Assembly (NCBI GenBank): GCA_021234155.1
Contig: JAJEKV010000062.1
Span: 5,332,497-5,396,496 of the forward strand
Direction of reading: 5' to 3'
From: Isoetes taiwanensis
Taxonomy: Eukaryota; Streptophyta; Lycopodiopsida; Isoetales; Isoetaceae
Length of the DNA: 64,000 nt
Shown here piece after piece: positions 56,797-64,000 of this stretch. The number at the start of each line of letters is the position of its first letter. Positions within the stretch are counted from its first letter, which is position 1. A model generated the notes under the pieces. It saw only the letters and a program-made list of their open reading frames with translations. It did no database searches and had not been told where the DNA came from. Made by a program: the position numbers and the translations under genes.

Positions 56797-57677
56797 TCAT
56801 TTGTTAGTTTTAGTAACACAACAACTAGAGACTTTGGCCAGCAGAAACCCAGATCTGACAGCAGAACAAAGGAGGAAAATGAAAGCGATAAAACTCATGG
56901 CTATGGAGGTTGTGATTTTTCGGCAGAAGGCTGCATTGCATACTGAACCATAAAAATTGATGGCATCAAGCCAGTCTTGGTGATTGTTAGCAGCAGCTGA
57001 GGAGCAGGCCAGTAGCAGAACTGCAAAAGTCTGCACATATAGATAGAACATGTCTTAGATTACACAACTTAATAAACTTAGACTAGATCGCTATCAAGGA
57101 TCAAGTAAGAAGTTTCAATTAGAGATCGAATCACATCGGCCTTACTGCAACGGCGATGACACAAAGATATTCCAGCAAAGGCGAAGAGATCATGCTAGCT
57201 CTAGATAGGTGCATGCAACCTGCAATTGCCTGGACAAGGGAGTATCCCATAGCAATTGCATTCATAGCAGCTAGAAAGCTGTGAAGACATAGGACAACTA
57301 TTAGATAATCCAAAGCATAAAACAAACATGTATTATTATGCATAAAATATTTTACACATAGAAAAGAATGCATCTTACACCATGTTTGCCTCTGGATAGG
57401 TGCCAGTATAGTTAATGGCAGACACCATAACTGCAAAGGCCATAAGACTGAACAGAAAGCCAAAGATTCTTAGCACTAGGTTTAACAAACTTGTGTTGTT
57501 TCCTATAGGAACCCCATATGTAGGGGTTGGACTTGGCAATTTTTGTGCCCCTTCTTGGCCTGGATATGAAGGATGCATGTGTGGAGTTGTTCCTTGAACA
57601 TATGAGGGAGACATAAAGACTCCATTTCTTGGTGGAGGCTGGGTTCCAAGTTCTTCATCCTTCACTATCCTTCCCAT
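56797..57677 (-). CDS. CASP-like membrane protein, three exons, intact
   Basis: Exons 57677-57379 (299 nt), 57278-57146 (133 nt) and 57030-56797 join (phases 2 and 0) to 221 codons plus stop, the same length as the 23.3-kb paralogue. The start MGRIVKDEELGTQPPPRNG is chosen over an upstream in-frame ATG at 57704 because paralogues share MGK/MGR. A Pro/Gly-rich N-terminus is followed by TM1 (LVLRIFGFLFSLMAFAVMV, with the family arginine), TM2 (LAAMNAIAMGYSLVQAIAGC), TM3 (TFAVLLLACSSAAANNHQD) and TM4 (AMSFIAFIFLLCSAVRSGFL). Donors are GTAAGA and GTAAGG; acceptors CTTCACAG and TGTGCAG. CASP-like proteins scaffold plasma-membrane domains linked to wall modification. It is the best-preserved member of the three minus-strand loci here. 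Confidence 0.88.
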
Positions 57678-59999
57678 TGCTTTGAATAAAAATGGAATGA
57701 CCATTTGCCGTTTTATTCCCTCACCAATTTGAATTTCTCAAAACAATACCATCATGGAACTTTCCTTATTCATCACTACTCATCCTACCCAATATTATAA
57801 GAGGATGGGAATGTGCCTAAGGGGTGGGCGCCAAGATATTTCCTTGAATGGCTTGAATATTCAATACATGTATAATTATTATGGGAAAGATTCTTTCAGT
57901 ATATCCGATCTTGATGCTTGCCTCTAATGTTGCCACGTATTTCCGGAAGGAAAAAATAGGGATAGAAAAAAAAAGGCAAGGAAAATAGAAATCTAAAGAA
58001 AAAGAGGCGGCCCTGTTCTGCCCTGGTGGGCAGGTAGATCTGCCGCAGGGTGTTCTAGCTCAAAAAATCGACATGAGGAAGCAGAACTCCGGTGATTGAT
58101 TTGCGATCTTCAGTGCCATTTCTATGGCATCCCGTCGCTTAGTGTGCTAACTCCTCTCCGTGTATTTTGAAGGTAAGGCTTCTTAATTTTCTTGACCGGA
58201 TTTTTACTTTGATTTTTTTCGAGAGGGGTATTCGAGGGGTTGTGCGGCGGCACCCGAGCTCCAGAAATCTGCTTTCAAAGTTCGTGCATTGGCTTTCAGA
58301 TCATTCAGCATTTGATATGTACAGGGCTCCCAAGGTAATACTATCTACAAATATCATTGCTCTTTCAGATTAGCGTCTGCTTTGTTCCAAACCTCATGCG
58401 CCGGCATCTAAGCTCCAGAACAGGTACTTAGTTCTGCATTGCACAGGGCTCCCAAGGTAATACTATCTGCAAATATGGTTGCTATCTCATTCGAAAATAC
58501 TATCTGCAAATACATATGGGAACATTTCTTTCATAGGTTCATATGATCATTCCATTTTCCCCGACTCAGATTTTTAGGAACTACTCTTTGTTCCCGAACT
58601 CTTGCGCCAAATCAAGGTCCATAATAGGCTCCCAAGATAATATCACGCTTTTTTATGTTTCACATTTCATGGTATTATTTTTTGCGGATCTGGTTTCACA
58701 TTGTACAATCTCGACCGGTTTGATATTATCCGGTTTTCTCCTTTGTGAGCCTCCTTGCCTAGACCGGGCTATTTTATAAAACAAAGATTTTTCGAGGTCC
58801 ATTTACAAGACCATTTTGTCATTGTACAATGAAAGCGGATTTGATGGTGAGTCTTTGGCTCCACAATCTTTTAGGTCTACTGATTAAAAGGTTTTTTGCA
58901 AGGCATCCTTCCAAACTTTACCATCACTTCTATTTGCACGTGCAATTTTCCTTTAACTTTGTAGTCTAAAATATATGTGCATTTCTATGAAAAATATTAA
59001 TTTAGTACGAAATACCTAGTCATTTAGACTCCAGTATTATTTGCTTGTGGCCTTCGCCGTAAGATGGCCATTCACATCTCAAGAGCAATATGTGTTATAG
59101 AAAATTTTCGGGTTAGTTGTTAGAGCAAAAGGGGTTCAAATAGATATGCATTGTTGATGTTCAAATGAAGCCTTCTTTAGGACCTAAGGAACATGGGCTA
59201 AATACTCAAGGTGGTTAAAACTACTATAATGTAACATATGTCAATCAATTGAATAAGGTCTATATGTTGTTTAATTCAATAAGATCCATTAGTTTGAAAA
59301 GTTTGTAACCTTGATGTTTGTTTTGATAGATTCGATGATCTTCATGACTCCCGCATGTGATGAAGAGCGTAATACCCACTAGACTAAAGCTCGTGACATA
59401 AATTGGAAAAAGGTAACTAGCTTAACCATTGTTTATTAACTGTTTTTGATTGTAGACTTTCCTACCCCAAAGACTGCGAGGAGGTCAACCTGTTAGGTGG
59501 TTGCTTTACCCTTGAATGCAAAGATTGAAATAGAATGCATTGTGGTTTTGTAATAACTCTTCTGTGGCATAAAGTTGTACAATGTCTCCAAAATAAAATG
59601 GGGAATTTAAAGGGGATTGTTTCCATTGTTGATACTCAAATTTATTGCAGAATGGATTAGTCTCTAGAGATTAACACATCTGCTTTTGCTTTTGCTGCAG
59701 ATGGTCCTATGGAAGCTCTCTTCCAGCACCCTTATCTAATTTGTGAGTTTGCCTCTTGAGCAATTTATATGTATGCATATCAAAGTTGAGTCTTAATAAT
59801 CACACTTTATTTGTCTTCCTGATTATTTTTGCCCAATACAAAATTTGCCATCACATATGCATGCTGGGTATTGTCCAAGATGTACCTTTCTATAGGAAGA
59901 TCCTTACGATCGTGTGATTACTTATATTCTGCCCAATGTTCATTAAACATCTTGGCATGTCAGGTCTTTTTGCATATGCATGCTGAGCCCACTTAGAAA
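57678..59999. other. No assigned gene; promoter region and degenerate repeats
   Basis: ACAGGGCTCCCAAGGTAATAC recurs at about 58321 and 58445, with a weaker third version near 58628. A TTTTGAAG|GTAAGG donor-like site near 58170 and a TTTGCTGCAG acceptor-like site near 59695 could bound a noncoding intron, but no coding exon follows. Confidence 0.4.
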
Positions 60000-60007
60000 A
60001 ATGTTTA

Positions 60008-60465
60008 GCAGTAGTAGAATTTAAAATCCATTTCATAGAGAATTTGTAAGCCATAGTATATTAAGTAAAGCAGGCACTGGAAACTCCATGTTACAGAATT
60101 GTAGACCAGTGACAAGTTTGGGACGGATAATACGCTATCCATCAATTTGCTAATAGTATGTAGTAGAATTTAAAATCCATTTCATAGAGAATTTGTATGC
60201 CACAGTATATTAAGTAAAGCAGGCACTGGAAACTCCATGTTACGTAATCAGACCAAATGACAAGTTTGGGACCGGATAATGCGCTATCCATCAATTTGCT
60301 AATAGTATGTAGTAGAATTTAAAATCCATTTCATAGAGAATTTGTATGCCACAAGATATTATTAAAAAGCGATTTGGAAACTTCATGTTACGTAATCAGA
60401 GACCAGTTGACAAGAAGTTTGGGACGGATAATGCGCTATCCATCAATTTGCTAATAGTATGTATC
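60008..60465. repeat. ~148-bp tandem repeat, three copies
   Basis: GTAGAATTTAAAATCCATTT begins units at about 60015, 60162 and 60311; each ends CTATCCATCAATTTGCTAAT before AGTATGTA. Small indels separate the copies. The third carries a short plus-strand frame that is not conserved in the others. Confidence 0.85.
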
Positions 60466-63179
60466 TTTTGTCCGAACATTTTTGGAAAGATGCGAGGACC
60501 AAACCTTTGTTGTGGTTATTTGGAAGATCGCTCTCTTATTTTATTGTAGCCAAAGATGTTTCGTGATAATTGCACTTGAGTTTTAGATGTACGTTCTTCA
60601 GTAGTTGCCTGGTCTAAGTTTGGCTTTGTGGCAAATTTCCCTATAGAATATCATGAATTAAGGGCATAAGTTAAGAAAGATATCAAAAGTGTCATGTATA
60701 TTTGTTGCAGAATCTTATAAAATGCTTGCAAAGTCTTGCAATACATGATAAGGTACTTTCTAACTCCCTTCAAATTGAAGAATATACTCAATGACTAAGA
60801 AAGATGAGGTTGACTATCACATGCCAATTTCGTAATGTGATTAGCCTCAAATGTAATATAAACCATATATTTTATGTTAAGCCATCTCGTAGCTATTATT
60901 TTGGGTCAAAACAATGTTTTAACACGACATTTTGGACAACATTGGCTCATTTTTTGTTTCGTTTAGTGTCATCGATTACCTTCTTTTGTTCTAGGTTCAT
61001 AATTTAAGTGATCTCGGGCATGGTGACATCGTCCTAGCACTTTTTCTATAGTAATGCCCAATCACTACATGTGTAGAAGGCGTAGATAGGTATAGTTTGT
61101 AGGGTGGAAAGTATTGCATTCATAATTAGGTTTGATGTATTTCTACATTGCATTTTGTGTTGTATAGGAGTACTCTAGCATGCCACATAAAAGATACTCA
61201 TTGCTACCCCAATGTTTCGTTGTTTTGCCAATACCCATGTTTATATCTTTGGTCAACAATATTTAGCTATTAAAATTTGCAAAGTCATTAACCCCAACTA
61301 TAGTCCAATCTTATGCCCACGCCTCACTTGCATTTTTGCTCAACGAATACCCGTGCAAATATTTTGCAAATGCTTTGATAAATATATTTAACCACACTTC
61401 AAGTCTGATCGTGTTAACTAGCTATTATATTTTACAAACTTCGACAAAACCCGGCCGACCGTCATTGGATGTAAAAAATAAGATCAGATAAATCAAAAGA
61501 ACATCCATCGCGATGACAGTTTAGTGGTCAAGCTATTGCTAATGGTTGACCCCATCGATACCCCAAAACCCACGGGACCGTCATCTGGATGCAAAAATAA
61601 AATAAAATAAATGATGGCAATGGTAATAATTGTGGATCCCATGGAGTCGGTTATAGCACCTATCTATCATACGGGCACAAAACAAATGGCAATTGTGCAG
61701 GTTCAACTCCTGCATGTTATTTCACATTCAAAGGTTGTCCAGAATTGAGAACTATTCGACTTGGCACAAAAATTCTTTTTACAGTAGGTTGGAGAAGAGA
61801 AATGTTCGCGGCGGCCGTAAGGCCGCCGCGATAAATTTCTTGTACTTATATATACATCTTTCCAATGCATGATTGGCATAAATTGCGGACTCCCCAACTC
61901 CAATTAAAACCATTCCCATTTGCAATTTCATCATTTTGGTGTAGGAACCTATGTACCTAGGTATTTAGCCCTCATTTACAGAACTATGTTTAACTTGAGT
62001 GTTCTCACAAACATCAGTGGTATGGTCAATCAATGTAAAACACAAACAACAAGGTTGGTGTTTCATGTGTAGTCATAATGTCTAACCGATGCTCTCATTG
62101 AAGCTCTAAAACAAGGCCCTCTAGGTAGTTCTTCTTGTCCAAAGAAGTAGGCCTATTTTCTTTATAAACAGAGAAGCCAATACATGAATATCTTTAGGTT
62201 TCCATATATGATGTAGCAACAAATACTTGAATCGATTGTGTAATACTCGTCAATGCATCAACGCAGAGCACTGTAAAAAGAGGTATCTAGATCTTTGAAA
62301 GGGTACAAAGCAGAGATGCACAATGCACAATCACTTTGTGAAAGGACATGTCCAAAATGAAGAAATTAAAGTTGTTAATGTCGATGGAAGATGATGGAAA
62401 CATTAGTCCATGGTATGTTGGATATGCTTCTTGTGTTTTTGGGAAATAAGGAGGGCTTTTATAATGTCAATGAAGATGATCTTGACTACCATGTTTACGA
62501 TGCCTAACTATTCTTGTGTTCAAGTCTCTGGGGGTCCGTCATATGTCCTCATGGACGCTGCCAATGTGGCATGCCGTAAAAATATTATCTACTATCTACT
62601 ATCTTTGTTATCTTTTGTCTACATTAGGAGCTTATGATTTTGGGCACATTATTGGTTTCCTCATGATGTGCCAGTTAGCTTTACGTTGGCCTTCTTTTAT
62701 TAAACCATTGTCTACAATTTTTCTTACTTTATTTTTTTAAAATAGATAAATAGTTAGATATAGTTTTCAATGTCTTGGAGAAGCCAAAATTTATCGGACA
62801 CATCTAATAAAATAATTGATAGGACTCTGCTGGTAATAGAAAGTCATAAGAAATTTCAAGGTTAATACGTGGAAATCAAGCCCAAAATTGCATAGCCATG
62901 TTCCGGACTACTTTTTAAGTTACGAAAGTATGATCACTGGAATATGGAAATCCAGATACTTGTGTTTCTACTCTCTGAATCAAATTAAATAATTTAGCAG
63001 GGGAATGTTTGCGATTATTGTAGGGATGCACATGAAATCAAACGTATTCTAATCCTTGTTGAATTTTTGTGAGATAAAGCCGAAGACTTTCTAGATACTG
63101 CCAAAGATATGTGCAGCAGATAATGCACAAAGTCAAAACTTATGATATAAGGCTAAAATAGAACGTTCCCATTTGCAAG
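60466..63179. other. AT-rich, no gene recognised
   Basis: Only short frames. A T-arm-like GCAGG-TTCAACT-CCTGC lies at about 61699-61715 but without the rest of a tRNA. The GC-rich micro-element at 61.8 kb is listed separately. Confidence 0.45.
61797..61841 (-). repeat. GC-rich palindromic micro-element, copy 2
   Basis: TCGCGGCGGCC-GTAA-GGCCGCCGCGA (61806-61831) with flanks AGAAATGT and TAAATTTCTTGTA: the reverse complement of 48288-48332 apart from the loop (4 versus 2 nt). Confidence 0.85.
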
Positions 63180-64000
63180 TCAACTAGCACAGCAAGCCGA
63201 GACTCTGGCAAGCACAAATCCGGATCTGACAGCGGAACAGAGCATAAAAATGAAGGCCAGAAAACTCATGCCTATGGAGGCTTTGAGTTGCTGGCAGAAG
63301 GCTGCTACGCATACATAATCATATGAATGAATATAGTCAAGCCAGTTTTGGTAAGCATTAGCAGCAGCTGCAGAGCAGGCCAGTAGCAGAACTCCAAAAA
63401 TCTGCACATATAAAACTTCATCAGATATATCATATACACAACTTAACTCACTACATGTAAAAGTTGTCAAGAATCAATCAGAAGCAGCAACTTGAATTTC
63501 CATAGAGATTGCATCTAACTTACCACGTCAAATATCAAGGAAAGATATTCTGCCGCCGGCGAAGGGATGCAGCTAGCACCACATAGGCTCATGAAACCTG
63601 CAATTGCCTGGATCATGGAGTATCCCATAGCAATTCCATTCACACAAGCTAGAAACCTGTGTAACAAGATATAATACCTTTAGGTTTTCTATATATTCAT
63701 ATCCTTTGTGCTTCTATAATGCTATAACAAATATATTATGCATAGACAATAGACAAATAGATAGTATTTTTACGTCAAAACGGGATATCAAGCAAGAATG
63801 CCTCTTACACCATAGATCCTGAAGTGAACACGGTACCATCATAGTTGTTGTTGTCATCCACTATCAGTGCTAAGGCCACCACACTCAACAAAAAACGCCG
63901 AAAATTCTCAACACTAGGTTTAGCACACTTGTGTTGCTTTTTGTAGGAACTCCATAGATAGGAGTTGGGCTTTACTGGGGTTGGATTTTGGCATCTGTTG
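63180..64000 (-). pseudogene. CASP-like gene, partial at window edge, frameshift in exon 1
   Basis: Exon 3 (63401-63180) and exon 2 (63656-63524, 133 nt) are open and match the paralogues: LACVNGIAMGYSMIQAIAGF, FGVLLLACSAAAANAYQNWL and GMSFLAFIFMLCSAVRSGFV. Donor GTG|GTAAGT and acceptors ACACAG and TGTGCAG are present. Exon 1 ends at 63809 and runs out of the window. In it, the TM1 region NTSVLNLVLRIFGV is followed by a shift at a run of six T (near 63895), after which LSVVALALIV reads in another frame; a TAA also lies in frame upstream near 63977. One extra T would restore TM1, so a homopolymer error is possible. The start codon lies beyond 64000. Confidence 0.7.

Noticed and set aside
61690-61730. 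tRNA-like T-arm (GCAGG-TTCAACT-CCTGC)
   Set aside because: The 5-bp stem and 7-nt loop look right, but no matching acceptor stem, D-arm or anticodon arm could be formed from the surrounding sequence.
1-64000. CRISPR arrays, bacterial operons or ribosomal RNA genes
   Set aside because: Repeats lack regular spacer architecture, genes have GT-AG introns, and no rRNA sequence is recognised; the window is eukaryotic nuclear DNA.

Overview
This window reads as nuclear DNA of a land plant with a large, repeat-laden genome. The plant signals are: four CASP-like (Casparian strip membrane protein family) loci with the same three-exon structure, an mL53-type mitochondrial ribosomal protein gene with a telo-box (AAACCCTAA) just upstream of its ATG, a flotillin-like gene, fragments of a STRUBBELIG-type LRR receptor kinase, a plant-type hAT transposase and two chromodomain Ty3/gypsy retrotransposons. 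I cannot fix the lineage. Many coding-looking stretches carry 1-2 bp indels, some in homopolymers, so part of the apparent decay could be assembly error.

Layout. 1-7,300 is a block of tandem repeats: two diverged subfamilies of an ~800-bp satellite, a ~325-bp repeat with telomere-like palindromes, and two oppositely oriented minisatellite arms (about 1.7-2.3 kb and 6.0-6.8 kb) that form a long inverted repeat around the block. 7.8-14.7 kb is a heavily decayed chromovirus with its 3' LTR. 15.5-18.2 kb (minus) holds pieces of an unrecognised transposase-like gene. 18.5-22.3 kb and 26.9-27.0 kb hold 3' ends of a LINE family that finish in short tandem repeats ((TTCC)n or (TTCTA)n) rather than poly(A). 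23.3-24.2 kb is an intact three-exon CASP-like gene. 25.5-30.2 kb contains a lone exon-like ORF, a pair of ~510-bp direct repeats and a three-copy 160-bp array related to the mL53 5' region. 30.2-34.2 kb is a dead hAT element. 35.33 kb carries a Helitron-type 3' terminus. 37.7-40.5 kb (minus) is a C-terminally truncated flotillin-like gene with extra upstream exons. 42.1-46.2 kb is a second, better preserved, 5'-truncated copy of the same chromovirus family. 49-52 kb (minus) holds degenerate gene pieces, including LRR receptor-kinase exons. 52.25-53.6 kb is a tandem duplication of the mL53 gene, one copy dead and one intact. 54.6-64.0 kb holds three further CASP-like loci on the minus strand: one frameshifted, one intact, one running off the window.

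How the pieces relate. Most of the window is transposon and repeat history. The genes most likely to work are the CASP-like copies at 23.3 and 56.8 kb and the mL53 copy at 52.98 kb. CASP-like proteins are four-pass membrane proteins that organise plasma-membrane and cell-wall domains, and mL53 is a subunit of the mitochondrial large ribosomal subunit; there is no operon-like logic here. The most unusual structures are the inverted minisatellite arms around satellite DNA, the LINE family with exchangeable microsatellite tails, the spread of the mL53 promoter-proximal module as a tandem repeat, a twice-occurring GC-rich palindromic micro-element, and a 104-bp duplication across a splice donor in a CASP-like gene.
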